A stretch of DNA of 64,000 bases from Gilvimarinus gilvus (GTDB lineage: Bacteria > Pseudomonadota > Gammaproteobacteria > Pseudomonadales > Cellvibrionaceae), in contig NZ_JAULRU010000569.1 in assembly GCF_030518155.1 (NCBI RefSeq), positions 248,001 through 312,000 on the forward strand, written 5' to 3'. The notes below the pieces were generated by a model. The model made no database searches, was not told where the DNA came from, and saw only the letters and a list, made by a program, of their open reading frames with translations. Below, piece by piece: positions 1-9,880 of this stretch. Position 1 is the stretch's first letter; the number at the start of each line of letters is the position of its first letter. The translations under genes were made by a program, and so were the position numbers.

Positions 1-162
1 GACAACCGAGAAGCTGGCCGGGATTATAGCAGGGCTCAGCAAGCTTGTGATCCACCTGTCACGGCCAAAAGGTATTAAACCTCAGTCAATGCAAAACCGA
101 TTGGAGTTAGTGAGCGAAACTCTGGTAGTGTTGGCGTTGGCATATGCGACGGAGACACCCGA

Positions 163-501
163 GTGCAGCACACCGAAGACCAGAAATTAACAGCGCTGAG
201 CCAGCGCATTGACGATAGCCATGACGCTCTGAAGGCCAGGCTAGACCAGCTATACACGCAACGCGAAGCCAGTACAGGCGCAGAACGGGACAACGTCGAA
301 GAACAAATACGCGCTTTGCGCGACCAGGAAATTCGCCTATTAAAATCAAAAAAAGCGGCTTGGATGGCGCACTGGCTGCGCACTGAAGGCGAGATCGAAG
401 TTATCGAGCACCCTTATCGTAAATTAGGGGCAACACTGATGATCATTAGTGTTATTGCACTGATGGGGCTTGCCACTTACGCCTGGCAGATTAACAGCTA
501 A
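163..501 (+). CDS. Small coiled-coil protein with C-terminal membrane anchor
   Basis: A 112-residue protein of unknown function. Residues about 1-80 are highly charged and predicted coiled coil (QRIDDSHDALKARLDQL). Residues about 91-109 form one hydrophobic segment (LMIISVIALMGLATYAW) near the C-terminus, so the protein probably sits as a tail-anchored inner-membrane protein with the coiled coil in the cytoplasm. I chose the GTG start because GGAG lies 8 bases upstream; the ATG at 144 is out of frame. The next gene is on the opposite strand and converges on it. I do not recognise the family. Confidence 0.6.
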   Translation: MQHTEDQKLTALSQRIDDSHDALKARLDQLYTQREASTGAERDNVEEQIRALRDQEIRLLKSKKAAWMAHWLRTEGEIEVIEHPYRKLGATLMIISVIALMGLATYAWQINS

Positions 502-652
502 TTCTTTTGTAAATAGCCTTTAACGGGCCTAAATGGCAGCAAATTACCAGCCGCCAGCTAACACAGCGGGTTAGATACAGAGAAATTAATGAGGGGCTTA
601 AAAAAGAAATGGGCAGCGCCCGAAACGGGAGCTGCCCCAACAGGAGCATGAA

Positions 653-982
653 TCAATCAGAAGAATCGGCAGGAACCGAAGACTCGATAAGAGTCTTAAG
701 CTCACCACTTTCATACATCTCGGTCACAATATCGCAACCGCCTACCAGTTCACCGTTCACCCACAATTGCGGGTAAGTCGGCCAATTGGCGTACTGCTTT
801 AAACCTTCGCGGATTTCAGGGTTTGACAGTACGTCCACGTACGCAAATCGCTGACCGCACGCCATCACGGCCTGTGATGTACGCTGTGAAAAACCACACT
901 GAGGGGCATTTGGCGAGCCCTTCATATACAAAATAACCGGGTTTTCAGAAAGCTGCTGTTTAATCGTATCTACGACGCTCAT
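653..982 (-). CDS. grxD: Monothiol glutaredoxin GrxD (Grx4 family)
   Basis: A 109-residue monothiol glutaredoxin. It carries the CGFS active site at residues 29-32, preceded by the KGSP motif, then the conserved WPTYPQLWVNGELVGG glutathione-binding region. Family members bind a [2Fe-2S] cluster with glutathione and hand clusters to Fe-S targets, often with BolA. The start at 982 begins the conserved MSVVDTIKQQL and has AGAGGTAAG upstream. The frame stays open for 87 further codons upstream, but that stretch has no glutaredoxin similarity and is rejected as coding. The length is normal for the family. Confidence 0.95.
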   Translation of the reverse strand: MSVVDTIKQQLSENPVILYMKGSPNAPQCGFSQRTSQAVMACGQRFAYVDVLSNPEIREGLKQYANWPTYPQLWVNGELVGGCDIVTEMYESGELKTLIESSVPADSSD

Positions 983-1344
983 AGACAAATACTTACCTCT
1001 AAACTTCGGATCGGGGCTTAAAAGCCCGAATGCTGGTGGGTCGACGAATAAGAAACCAGAATAACCTAGCGGCTTACTCAGGTATTCTATTCTACCGCAC
1101 TGCAGCACCTGATCCAAATTTGCGTCGCCAGCATTCCCTGCGGCCACCCAATTGGGCAACCTGACTTGGACAACAGGGCCCATCGAATCTCTCGCACCGG
1201 CCCCGTTACCCAGTCTGGCAATGATACCCCAATTACTTGGCAAATGGGACTCTTAATCGTGAATAAATTGCTACTTTTGGTCAATATTTGCGCTTTTTTA
1301 CCTAACGTCAAACCTCGCGCTCGTTCACCGGGGCAATGACAACG
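983..1344. other. Intergenic region upstream of grxD
   Basis: 362 bases between grxD and the end of the TonB-dependent receptor gene. The minus frame is open through much of it, but its translation is not protein-like and has no ribosome binding site. It presumably holds the grxD promoter; I see no clear hairpin, repeat or regulatory motif. Confidence 0.4.
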
Positions 1345-3387
1345 CTACCATTGCTGTGTAACCGCCACCCCCAAATTAAATTGCCTGCCAGGCGCGGGTT
1401 CAATGGTGCGCCCCCGGCTCTGATTGACGATGACCGAGCCCACAACACTTTTATCGGTCAGATTGGCGCACTTTGCCCACAGTTCAACGCCCCAGCGCCC
1501 GAGTTGCCAACCGGAAGATACCGCCACATCCCAGGTCAGCGCGCTCGGCACACGCTCCGAATTATCATCCGATGTCATCACCCCCGACCGATAATAGCCG
1601 CTGATCGACACTTTAACGTCGTCACCCCAGGGCTTCCAATCCCACTGGCTGTATAGATTTTCGCGAGCCACCCCGGGGATTTGATTGCCGGCATAGGGCC
1701 CCTTGCTGTATTCAGCCTCTAACCAGGTGGCACTGAGTCGCCAATCCAGCTGTGCTGAAATCGCGCCATCCAGCATCCACTCAATCCCCTGCCGTTCGGT
1801 CTCGGCACCGTTGCGATAGGTGGTCCGCCCCCCTTCCGATTGGTCGACAACCAACTCATCAAGAGTCCGGATAACAAACATAACAACGCTGTTTTGCCAG
1901 TTGTCTGAAGCCAATCGCCACCCCAGCTCCAGCTGACGGTTACGGGCAGGCACCAGCGCGTCGTTAAAGCCCGTCCCCTCATTGCGATACGCCAACTCCG
2001 TTAATGTTGGCGTTTCAAATCCTGAACCGATATTCCCAAATAGACTGGACTGCCCGACTTCATAATTGACCCCCGCAAAATAGGACGGTTCGGAAAAACT
2101 AAGCTGGCTGCTATCGTCAGGATTCACCTCGGTTACGAAGTTATCCATCACATCAAAGCTGACCCGACTGAACCTCGCACCAGTGCGTACGGTCCAGGGC
2201 GGCGCTATGCGCCACGTCAGACCGGTAAAGACATCGCTGTTGGCAACTTCATCGACCTCATCTCGCTTTAGCTCTCCGCGCCCACCGCGGTTATTAACGA
2301 AGCCTTTACGATCATCGCGCATGAAGCCAAATTCCCCACCCAATAACCAATCGAGCGAGCCAACACTGCGCTGCGCACTTGCGGTGACGCCAGCGAACTG
2401 CCGGTCCAGATCGATCACCGCACCACCGCTGTTGAGATCGTCGCCGGGAAAACTTAAAAACTGAGCAACATCTCGTGTGCCCAGCCAACCAGACGCCTGC
2501 CACTGTCCCCACGTCTGCGCCTTGCTGGCACTGAGCGACATTTGTTGATGCTCAATAGACTTGCGCGGATCAAAGATCTTTGCCACCGGGTGGACCTGCT
2601 GCGGGTCCTCTATCCATTGCTCGTAGGTAATACCCTGAGGGTCTTCTGTGAGGGGGTCGCGACTGGCATCAAAACGGGCGCGCACATCGAGCCCCGAGTC
2701 GCCCTGAAAGTACCACTGAGCGGCCAATTGTTGGCGCTTAGCACTTGAGTGCTCGCGAAAACCCTCGGTGGAAAATTGTCTGGCGATCACACGCGCAGAG
2801 TGCTGTGCGCCGGCCCAGTCCGATTGCAATTGATAGCGGCGCTGTCTGGCCGAACCGGCAGCAATCCCGAACGAGGTTGCAGTGAACTCTGGCGCCACCG
2901 AATTAAATGCAATTGTGCCCCCGGCTGCGTTACCGTATAAAGAAGCGACGGGGCCACGCAATACCTCAACACTTGCCACACTGTCCAGCAACAAACTTGA
3001 CGTCTGGCTCTGACCATCAGGCATGGTAAGCGGCACACCGTCCACACGCAGATTGATACCTCGCACCCCAAACGCTGAGCGCGCGCCGAACCCCCTGAGA
3101 GAAATACGGGTATCTTGCGCGAAGTTTGACCGACTGTCGGCTTGCACTCCGGCAAACCCGGCCAACAATTCGGCGCTATCTTGACGCAAACCGGGCATCT
3201 GACGCTCAGCATCCAGCACACTGACAGCTCCCACGGCCTCTTTCCAACGGCCAGAATGAAAAGCCGTGGTTACTACCACGGTCTCTATGTCCGGCTCTTG
3301 GGCAACCTCTGCACCGAGTACTCCCGGGCAAAGAATTAAGGCCAACAGTCCAAGCGCTCGCGCCTGGCCCCAACGTGTCAACATCAT
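1345..3387 (-). CDS. TonB-dependent outer-membrane receptor, YncD/PqqU-like
   Basis: A 680-residue outer-membrane receptor. A signal peptide spans about residues 1-25, a TonB-box-like ETVVVTT lies at 35-41, and the plug domain at about 45-165 contains RGFGARSAFGVRG (98-110) and TMPDGQSQTS (121-130). A 22-strand-type barrel follows and ends in a terminal Trp, as expected for recognition by the Bam assembly machinery. The RGFGAR and MPDGQ plug motifs recall E. coli YncD, reported to take up pyrroloquinoline quinone; substrate assignment here is inference. The gene begins 23 bp after hrpB ends, so hyuB-hrpB-receptor may be one transcript. No PQQ-dependent dehydrogenase or TonB/ExbBD gene lies in the window. 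Confidence 0.85.
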   Translation of the reverse strand: MMLTRWGQARALGLLALILCPGVLGAEVAQEPDIETVVVTTAFHSGRWKEAVGAVSVLDAERQMPGLRQDSAELLAGFAGVQADSRSNFAQDTRISLRGFGARSAFGVRGINLRVDGVPLTMPDGQSQTSSLLLDSVASVEVLRGPVASLYGNAAGGTIAFNSVAPEFTATSFGIAAGSARQRRYQLQSDWAGAQHSARVIARQFSTEGFREHSSAKRQQLAAQWYFQGDSGLDVRARFDASRDPLTEDPQGITYEQWIEDPQQVHPVAKIFDPRKSIEHQQMSLSASKAQTWGQWQASGWLGTRDVAQFLSFPGDDLNSGGAVIDLDRQFAGVTASAQRSVGSLDWLLGGEFGFMRDDRKGFVNNRGGRGELKRDEVDEVANSDVFTGLTWRIAPPWTVRTGARFSRVSFDVMDNFVTEVNPDDSSQLSFSEPSYFAGVNYEVGQSSLFGNIGSGFETPTLTELAYRNEGTGFNDALVPARNRQLELGWRLASDNWQNSVVMFVIRTLDELVVDQSEGGRTTYRNGAETERQGIEWMLDGAISAQLDWRLSATWLEAEYSKGPYAGNQIPGVARENLYSQWDWKPWGDDVKVSISGYYRSGVMTSDDNSERVPSALTWDVAVSSGWQLGRWGVELWAKCANLTDKSVVGSVIVNQSRGRTIEPAPGRQFNLGVAVTQQW

Positions 3388-3410
3388 GTATTAATTTTTC
3401 GCTCCCGCGG

Positions 3411-5864
3411 TTAAGACTCAAGCTTGCGTTTGGTTAAATGCGTCGCACTGTGATCAAGTGGATCTTCCGGCCAGGGATGCTTGGCATAGCGACCGCGCAT
3501 CTCCCGACGCACGTCAGGGTATACATCGCGCCAAAAGAATGCCAAATCACGCGTGATCGCCAGTGGACGCCCCGCCGGCGACAGCAACTCAATCGCCAGC
3601 GGAACTTGACTGGCAGGCAAAGTAAAATGTTCTGCCCCGAAAAATTCTTGCAACTTAGCGGCTATGCGCGGTTCCGACATGGGCCCATTTTGAATCTGAC
3701 TTTGAATGTCTCCTCCTGCACTGTAGTCCACACTAAGCTTGCGTCCGCTCGGTAAGGTCAGCGCTGGCGGCAACAACTTAGCCAGAGCCTGGACGGACTC
3801 ATGGCCGAGATAAAACACAAGTGCCTCCTTGAATGGTAAATGCTCAATGTCCGACTGCGCGTTGAGAAACCCTGACAGCCAATCCCCCAAATTGGCCAAC
3901 AGCGCGTCTGCGTCTAGTGCCGGTAGGTCAAGCATGTCATGGCGCAGAGCCAAACGGGCCCGCAACAATAAACTTAACGCTTCCTGACTCCAGTGCAGTG
4001 AGGCCAAGCCCCGAGATTGAATCGCCTCGACAATTGCAGCGGGAATATCGGCGGCCAGCACAGGCGCCCGATCGGTAGCAACCAGCTTACCGCCCAAACG
4101 ATAGCGGTAAATTTGGTACCAGGTTTTTTTTCTGCCCGCCCCCTGCTGTTCCACCGCCGACTCTGCGGTTGCCAGCTGTCGCACCTGCTCGTCGGCCAGC
4201 TGTAAATCGGTCGCAACACCCACCAGTGATTTGCCCCGTGTCGACACTTGCAACACCAAAACCCACGGGGCACGGTTAGCCAGCTCTACGGTAACACCAG
4301 AATTAATTCGGTAGCGACCATCACCATCACTGTGGCCGATCCGATCCGCCAAAATCATCGCCAGACACTGAGCGGCCCGGGGTGCAAGCGGCTCCCAACG
4401 TGCGCTCGGTTTAACGTCTACCTCAAGAACCCGACACCAACGTCGCAGCAATGCTGCCCAGCGGCGATCAAGCCTATACTCTCGCTCGGCCTGACGCAGC
4501 CAGTCTTCTATATCTCCGTCGCCGGGCAGGTCAAAGTGCATGGCGAGCGCCAGTAACAGCAACCAAGGGGATTTCTCTGCAAAATCCACGGTGTGCAACA
4601 AGAGCGCAGCAATACGTGGGTGGGTCCCCAAGGACGACACTTTTTGTCCCAATTTGGTGATCGCACCGCACTCGTCAAGCAGCTGCCATTGACGCAAACT
4701 ACGCTGGGCCTGCTGTATCGCCATCTCTCCGGGAGCCTCCAACCACGGCAGCTCCAATGCAGCCGTTCCCCAGTGCGCCAGCTGCAGTACCATCGGCAGA
4801 TAGTCGCAGCGGCGAATCTCCGGAAGTGTTTGGGGTGGCAAATGTTCAGACTCTGCCCACAAACGAATACAGTGCCCGGCTTGCACACGTCCCGCACGGC
4901 CGCGCCTTTGCTCGGCGCTGGCAGCAGAAATTCGGCGCGTCTGCAGCCGACTCACTCCGGTACGTTGCTGGTAATCAGGCTCGCGCACCAAACCAGCATC
5001 CACCACCAGCGTAACATCGGCGATGGTTAAAGAGGTTTCCGCTATATTGGTGGCCAATATGACGCGGGGGCCCGAAGCCGGATCAAGCGCAGCCAATTGT
5101 TCCCCGCTGCCTACCCGGCTGTGTAGGGTGAATACAGATAAATTCGGATGATTGACCGACAGTGCGCGCTGACACCGCTCAATATCCCGCCACCCGGGCA
5201 AAAAGACTAACACGGTTTCCCGCTGCCAACCGGGCGACTGAGAGAGCGCCCGCAGCAGGTGATCCTCTATGCGCTCTTGGGCGTTAGTCAGTATCTTCGG
5301 CGGGCAGTAACTGACATCAACTGGAAAGCAACGTCCCGGGCTGTACAAAGCTTGTGCGACCTGTTTGCGCAACAGGCGGTCAGGTGTCGCCGACATAAGC
5401 ACCAGCTGCAAATCTTCTCTTAGCACCTGCGCCTCTTGCAGCAACGCCCAGGCGATATCTTGCTGCACAGAGCGCTCATGAACTTCATCGAGCATAACCG
5501 CAGCCACACCGGTTAACTCTGAATCAGCCAATAGACGCTGCAACAAAATCCCGGGGGTCATCACCAGTAACTGGGTTGTATCGCCGCTGCGCGATTCAAA
5601 AGGAACGTGATAACCAACGACACCGCCAACCTTGTCATGAACCAATGCGGCTAAACGGTTAGCCAAAGCACACACGGCGAGAATGCGCGGCTGTATTAAC
5701 CAAATTTGACCTTGGCCACCGAGCTTATTGAGCACCCAAAGCGGCGCCAGCGTTGACTTGCCCGCACCAGGCTCTGCCTCCAATAAAATACTGCCGTGCG
5801 TCAGAGCTACCAGAAAATCACTTTCTAGCGCCTGCAAAGGTAATTCGTTAAGGCGTTCAGTCAT
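3411..5864 (-). CDS. hrpB: ATP-dependent helicase HrpB (DEAH/RHA family)
   Basis: An 817-residue DExH helicase. The Walker A EPGAGKST is at about 31-38, motif II is DEVH (126-129, followed by ERS), motif III is SAT, and motif VI is QRRGRAGR near residue 316. A helicase-associated HA2 region and the HrpB C-terminal domain follow, with the signature KHPWPEDP near the end. HrpB proteins are DEAH-box RNA helicases of uncertain substrate; in several bacteria they affect mRNA processing or virulence. The start codon overlaps the stop of the upstream hydantoinase gene (ATGA), which suggests translational coupling. Confidence 0.95.
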   Translation of the reverse strand: MTERLNELPLQALESDFLVALTHGSILLEAEPGAGKSTLAPLWVLNKLGGQGQIWLIQPRILAVCALANRLAALVHDKVGGVVGYHVPFESRSGDTTQLLVMTPGILLQRLLADSELTGVAAVMLDEVHERSVQQDIAWALLQEAQVLREDLQLVLMSATPDRLLRKQVAQALYSPGRCFPVDVSYCPPKILTNAQERIEDHLLRALSQSPGWQRETVLVFLPGWRDIERCQRALSVNHPNLSVFTLHSRVGSGEQLAALDPASGPRVILATNIAETSLTIADVTLVVDAGLVREPDYQQRTGVSRLQTRRISAASAEQRRGRAGRVQAGHCIRLWAESEHLPPQTLPEIRRCDYLPMVLQLAHWGTAALELPWLEAPGEMAIQQAQRSLRQWQLLDECGAITKLGQKVSSLGTHPRIAALLLHTVDFAEKSPWLLLLALAMHFDLPGDGDIEDWLRQAEREYRLDRRWAALLRRWCRVLEVDVKPSARWEPLAPRAAQCLAMILADRIGHSDGDGRYRINSGVTVELANRAPWVLVLQVSTRGKSLVGVATDLQLADEQVRQLATAESAVEQQGAGRKKTWYQIYRYRLGGKLVATDRAPVLAADIPAAIVEAIQSRGLASLHWSQEALSLLLRARLALRHDMLDLPALDADALLANLGDWLSGFLNAQSDIEHLPFKEALVFYLGHESVQALAKLLPPALTLPSGRKLSVDYSAGGDIQSQIQNGPMSEPRIAAKLQEFFGAEHFTLPASQVPLAIELLSPAGRPLAITRDLAFFWRDVYPDVRREMRGRYAKHPWPEDPLDHSATHLTKRKLES

Positions 5865-7423
5865 AGTGCCTTAGCAGGCTCTCCCCAACCGCCGCCTCCG
5901 GCAGTCGCAAGTGTCAGAACATCACCGGCCTTAACGTCCAATGCAATTTTGGCCGGAACCTTCGCACCATTAATTTTGTTTTCCCCCACCGCGCCCGGCT
6001 TACCGCCGTTTAACCCCCACGGGGCATAGCGCCGTCTTTCGGTCAACAGGGTTAATCGGGCCGGCGCCAGAAACGTATATTCCCGAATCAGCCCGTCGCC
6101 CCCTCGCACCTGGCCGTCGCCGCCCGAATCGCGGCGTAACTGATAGCGAGTTACCCGTATCGGATAGTGCCGTTCAAGACTTTCAATCGGCGTATTTAGG
6201 GTATTGGTCATATGGGTTTGCACACCACTTAAACCGCCACCGGACACGCCTGCTCCCATGCCGCCGCCGTTTGTTTCGTAGTAATCCCAACGCGGCTGAT
6301 CTGGCGTGGCCATTGCGCCCATGGCCACGTTATTCATAGAACCTGTACTGGCGGCTGGTATGCGTTCAGGTAGCGCCTGCGCCAAGGCACCCAGCAGCAC
6401 ATCCACCATGCGGGTTGACGTTTCAACATTGCCGGCGGCTACCGCAGCCGGTCGGCGGGCGTTCACCAGACATCCCTCTGGCGCCGTTATATGAATTGCC
6501 CGAAAAGTGCCGGCACACGCCGGCGTTTGCGCCGGCATCAAACAACGCAAAACATAAAAGGCCGCTGCGGCCGCGACCGATAGCGGACAATTAATATTGC
6601 CTTTGACCTGATCGGCAGTGCCGCTAAAATCCACGGCCACTCCATCTTCATGTACATCAACGGTCGCGGCGATAACAACATCTTGCTGGCCTAAGCCATC
6701 GTCATCCATGTAATCACGAAATTGGTAACGTCCATTGGGAATAATACTGAGTGCATTTCGGGCCAGACGTTCGGCATAATCGTTCAGCAACGCCACGGCC
6801 TGTGCAAAGCGGTCAAGCCCCACAGCCTGAACCTGCTCCGCCAACCGCTCAGCCCCTAAACCGCTGGCACTGATTTGCGCCGCGAAATCACCGCGGGCTT
6901 GTATCGTGTGAGTCGCTCCGGTATCCGTGCCACACAACCGCGTCAGCACAGGCTCCACCACCGCACCGTCCTCAACCAGCAGGGTCGGGGCAATGATTAC
7001 CCCCTCTTGCGCCAAACTTTGCGACACCGGCATGGAGCCTGGCTCGCTCGCACCAATATTGGCGTGATGCGCGCGATTGGCGGAAAATCCGATGAGCTGC
7101 TGTTCGACGTAAATCGGGGCAATCACCGTGACATCAGGCAGGTGTGTCCCGCCCAGATAGGGGTCGTTCACCACCAGCATATCGCCGGGCCGCCACCGCT
7201 GCGCATCGACAATATCGGCCATCGCATAAGCCATACTGCCCAGGTGCACGGGGATATGAGCAGCCTGCGCGACGAGCTGCCCCCGGTGATCAAATAAAGC
7301 ACATGAAAAATCGAGCCTGTCCTTGATATTGGGAGAAAACGCTGCGGACTTAAGCAACGCGCCCATCTCATCGCAGATGGCAGACAATCGGCTGGCAAAT
7401 ACACTCAATTCTATGGCGTTCAT
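5861..7423 (-). CDS. Hydantoinase B / oxoprolinase family subunit, unpaired
   Basis: A 520-residue protein of the hydantoinase-B/oxoprolinase family. These subunits normally act with a HyuA partner, or fused to one, in ATP-dependent opening of hydantoin or 5-oxoproline rings. Visible motifs are DHRGQLVAQAAHIPVHLGSM (residues about 44-63), the NDPYLGGTHLPD region and a Gly-rich C-terminus (TAGGGGWGEP). The start at 7423 has GAGGAG 5 bases upstream; a 13-residue longer frame lacks such a site. No HyuA gene is adjacent: upstream lies divergent argD. The partner may be elsewhere, or the subunit may work with a different one. It overlaps hrpB by four bases. Confidence 0.88.
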   Translation of the reverse strand: MNAIELSVFASRLSAICDEMGALLKSAAFSPNIKDRLDFSCALFDHRGQLVAQAAHIPVHLGSMAYAMADIVDAQRWRPGDMLVVNDPYLGGTHLPDVTVIAPIYVEQQLIGFSANRAHHANIGASEPGSMPVSQSLAQEGVIIAPTLLVEDGAVVEPVLTRLCGTDTGATHTIQARGDFAAQISASGLGAERLAEQVQAVGLDRFAQAVALLNDYAERLARNALSIIPNGRYQFRDYMDDDGLGQQDVVIAATVDVHEDGVAVDFSGTADQVKGNINCPLSVAAAAAFYVLRCLMPAQTPACAGTFRAIHITAPEGCLVNARRPAAVAAGNVETSTRMVDVLLGALAQALPERIPAASTGSMNNVAMGAMATPDQPRWDYYETNGGGMGAGVSGGGLSGVQTHMTNTLNTPIESLERHYPIRVTRYQLRRDSGGDGQVRGGDGLIREYTFLAPARLTLLTERRRYAPWGLNGGKPGAVGENKINGAKVPAKIALDVKAGDVLTLATAGGGGWGEPAKAL

Positions 7424-7683
7424 AATATCTCCTCGCTGGCGGCATTTTACGGTATTTGCCAAGCGTGCCCAATCCCTATAATATCGGCTGTTTGGCGGTG
7501 TTTGTGCGGCGCCCGTTCGCCGAACACATAAGACTAAAAGCAGGTCGCTTGCGGCTGGTGGTCACAATTGGCCGCCCACTATTTCGAAAGTATTTCCTTG
7601 AATACGTCCTCGATCAGAACCAACTTATCCTGGTTCCGGCGAAGCGTTTTTTGTTTTTGACTTTGGGAGTTGGAGTAATTCAG

Positions 7684-8859
7684 ATGTCGACATTGATGAA
7701 TACCTATGGCGAACGGACCCTCACCCTAACCAAGGGTGCTGGCAGCCGCGTGTGGGATGATGCCGGCAATAGCTACATTGACGGTATTAGCGGTATCGCG
7801 GTGTGCGGACTGGGGCACTCCCACGCCGCCGTCACTCGTGCGCTTAGCGAACAAGCCAATACACTTTTGCACGTCTCTAACCTGTACAACATTCCCCCGC
7901 AAAAAGTGCTGGCCGATAAACTCTGCGCGGTGTCGAAAATGGACAAGGTATTCTTTTCCAATTCAGGCGCTGAAGCCAATGAAGCGGCCATAAAGATTGC
8001 ACGTAAATACGGCAATGATAAAGGCATAAACACACCCACGATCGTGGTTATGAACAGCGCTTTTCACGGTCGCACCATGGCGACACTAACCGCCACAGGT
8101 AACACCAACGCACAAAAAGGCTTTGAACCTTTGCTACCTGGCTTCGTTCGCGCACCCTTCAATGACATTGCTGCCATCGAAGTACTGGCCGCCGAACACA
8201 AAAATATTGTCGCTGTTTTAGTCGAGCCCGTTCAGGGAGAAGGCGGAGTGCGCGTGCCCGATGACACCTACTTACCCGAACTTCGCGATCTGTGTAACCG
8301 CCACGAATGGCTACTGATGCTCGACGAAATTCAAACCGGAAATGGCCGCACGGGCACCTACTTTGCGTATCAGCATTACGATTTTATGCCCGACGTCGTC
8401 ACTACCGCCAAAGGCCTTGGCAACGGTGTGCCGATTGGCGCATGCCTGGCACACGGTATTGCCGCCGATGTGTTCGCCCCTGGCAATCACGGCTCGACGT
8501 TTGGTGGCAACCCGCTGGCCTGTCGCGCGGCCGAGGCGGTCATCGACACCTTGACCGAAAGCCAATTGATCTCCACTGTGGCCCAACGCGGCGCGCAAAT
8601 GCTGCAAGCATTTCGCGACAAGCTCGCCGGCAACGAATTGGTTGTCGATATTCGTGGCAAAGGTTTGATGATCGGCATCGAACTCGAACACCCCTGCATG
8701 GAGCTGGTGGCTGAAGCCAGAAAAGCCGGATTACTGATCAACGTTACGGCTGGCAACACCATCCGGTTATTGCCGACGTTCATCATGACAGACGATGAAA
8801 CTGACACCTTGGTAAACGGTGTTGTTGAACTCATCCAAAATTTTCAACCGACCGAGTAA
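7684..8859 (+). CDS. argD: Acetylornithine aminotransferase (ArgD)
   Basis: A 391-residue class III PLP-dependent aminotransferase of arginine synthesis. It converts N-acetylglutamate semialdehyde to N-acetylornithine with glutamate as donor. The cofactor-binding SNSGAEANEAAIK lies at 92-104, Asp214 sits in LDEIQTGNGRTG, and the Schiff-base lysine is Lys243 in TTAKGLGNG. I chose the start at 7684 because GGAG ends 8 bases before it and the usual N-terminus begins there; the 76 extra codons upstream look non-coding. argF follows after 12 bp, so the two are probably co-transcribed. Some family members also act on succinyldiaminopimelate. Confidence 0.95.
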   Translation: MSTLMNTYGERTLTLTKGAGSRVWDDAGNSYIDGISGIAVCGLGHSHAAVTRALSEQANTLLHVSNLYNIPPQKVLADKLCAVSKMDKVFFSNSGAEANEAAIKIARKYGNDKGINTPTIVVMNSAFHGRTMATLTATGNTNAQKGFEPLLPGFVRAPFNDIAAIEVLAAEHKNIVAVLVEPVQGEGGVRVPDDTYLPELRDLCNRHEWLLMLDEIQTGNGRTGTYFAYQHYDFMPDVVTTAKGLGNGVPIGACLAHGIAADVFAPGNHGSTFGGNPLACRAAEAVIDTLTESQLISTVAQRGAQMLQAFRDKLAGNELVVDIRGKGLMIGIELEHPCMELVAEARKAGLLINVTAGNTIRLLPTFIMTDDETDTLVNGVVELIQNFQPTE

Positions 8860-8871
8860 GGCGTCATTATT

Positions 8872-9804
8872 ATGAACTCTCGCGCCCCCCAGACACACAA
8901 AACAGTTCGTCACTTTCTGACACTGAATGACATCAGTAAAACGGAACTGCAAGATATTATCGCTCGCGCCATTGAGCTGAAAACCGAAGTCTACGAAGGT
9001 CGCGACAAACCATTGTTAGAGCGCAAGGTAATGGGGATGATTTTTGAAAAATCCTCCACCCGCACCCGCGTCTCCTTTGAAACTGGCATGGCCCAGCTTG
9101 GCGGCCACGCCATGTTTTTGTCTCCTCGCGACACCCAACTTGGCCGCGGCGAACCGATCGAGGATTCCGCGCGCGTACTGTCTCGCATGGTCGATATCGT
9201 TATGATTCGCACCTTTGGTCACGACATCATCGAGCGTTTTGCGGCCTACTCGAAAGTACCGGTTATTAATGCGCTAACCGATCAGTTTCACCCCTGTCAG
9301 CTACTTGCCGACATACAGACCTTTGTCGAATTACGCGGCTCAATGCAGGGCAAGAGCGTAGCCTGGATTGGGGATGGCAACAATATGTGCAATTCCTATA
9401 TCAACGCCGCGGGCCTTTGTGACTTTGAATTGCGTATTGCCGCGCCCGAAGGTTTTGCCCCGGATGCCGACTTGGTTGCCTCCCAGAAACATCGAATCAA
9501 GTTGTGCGCCACACCGACCGAAGCGGTGCGCAATGCCGACCTTGTCGTCACCGACACCTGGGCCTCGATGGGCCAGGAAGAAGAAAAAGGTGCGCGAGAG
9601 CGCGCTTTTGCCGACTATCAGGTGAACAGTGAACTTATGAGTCATGCTGCCGCCGACGCTTTGTTTATGCACTGCTTACCGGCGTACAGAGGCAAAGAGG
9701 TCAGCGCCGAGCTTTTGGATGCGCCCGATTCCGCAGTCTGGCAGGAGGCGGAAAATCGATTGCACGCGCAAAAAGCGCTGATCGAATTCCTCCTCACTCA
9801 GTAG
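8872..9804 (+). CDS. argF: Ornithine carbamoyltransferase
   Basis: A 310-residue transcarbamylase that makes citrulline from ornithine and carbamoyl phosphate. The carbamoyl-phosphate site STRTR is at 62-66, HPCQ at 140-143, and the ornithine-side HCLP loop at 267-270. The length matches the anabolic family. It follows argD by 12 bp and is separated from ygfZ by a 76-bp gap with a small hairpin. No carbamoyl-phosphate synthase or arginine deiminase gene is nearby, which fits a biosynthetic role. Confidence 0.97.
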   Translation: MNSRAPQTHKTVRHFLTLNDISKTELQDIIARAIELKTEVYEGRDKPLLERKVMGMIFEKSSTRTRVSFETGMAQLGGHAMFLSPRDTQLGRGEPIEDSARVLSRMVDIVMIRTFGHDIIERFAAYSKVPVINALTDQFHPCQLLADIQTFVELRGSMQGKSVAWIGDGNNMCNSYINAAGLCDFELRIAAPEGFAPDADLVASQKHRIKLCATPTEAVRNADLVVTDTWASMGQEEEKGARERAFADYQVNSELMSHAAADALFMHCLPAYRGKEVSAELLDAPDSAVWQEAENRLHAQKALIEFLLTQ

Positions 9805-9811
9805 ACCAACG

Positions 9812-9833
9812 CAGGGCTTTTCATCGAGCCCTG
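9812..9833 (+). terminator. Hairpin after argF
   Basis: A 7-bp stem (CAGGGCT / AGCCCTG) with an 8-base loop 8 bases after the argF stop, followed by a mixed GT-rich stretch, not a clean T run. It is a weak terminator or attenuator at most. Confidence 0.4.
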
Positions 9834-9880
9834 TGTTGTGCTTTGATGGCATTAAATTTCGACTCAACAAGTGGAGCTTT

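Noticed and set aside
983-1243. 87-codon upstream extension of the grxD frame
   Set aside because: No similarity to glutaredoxins, no ribosome binding site, and the canonical N-terminus has a good one.
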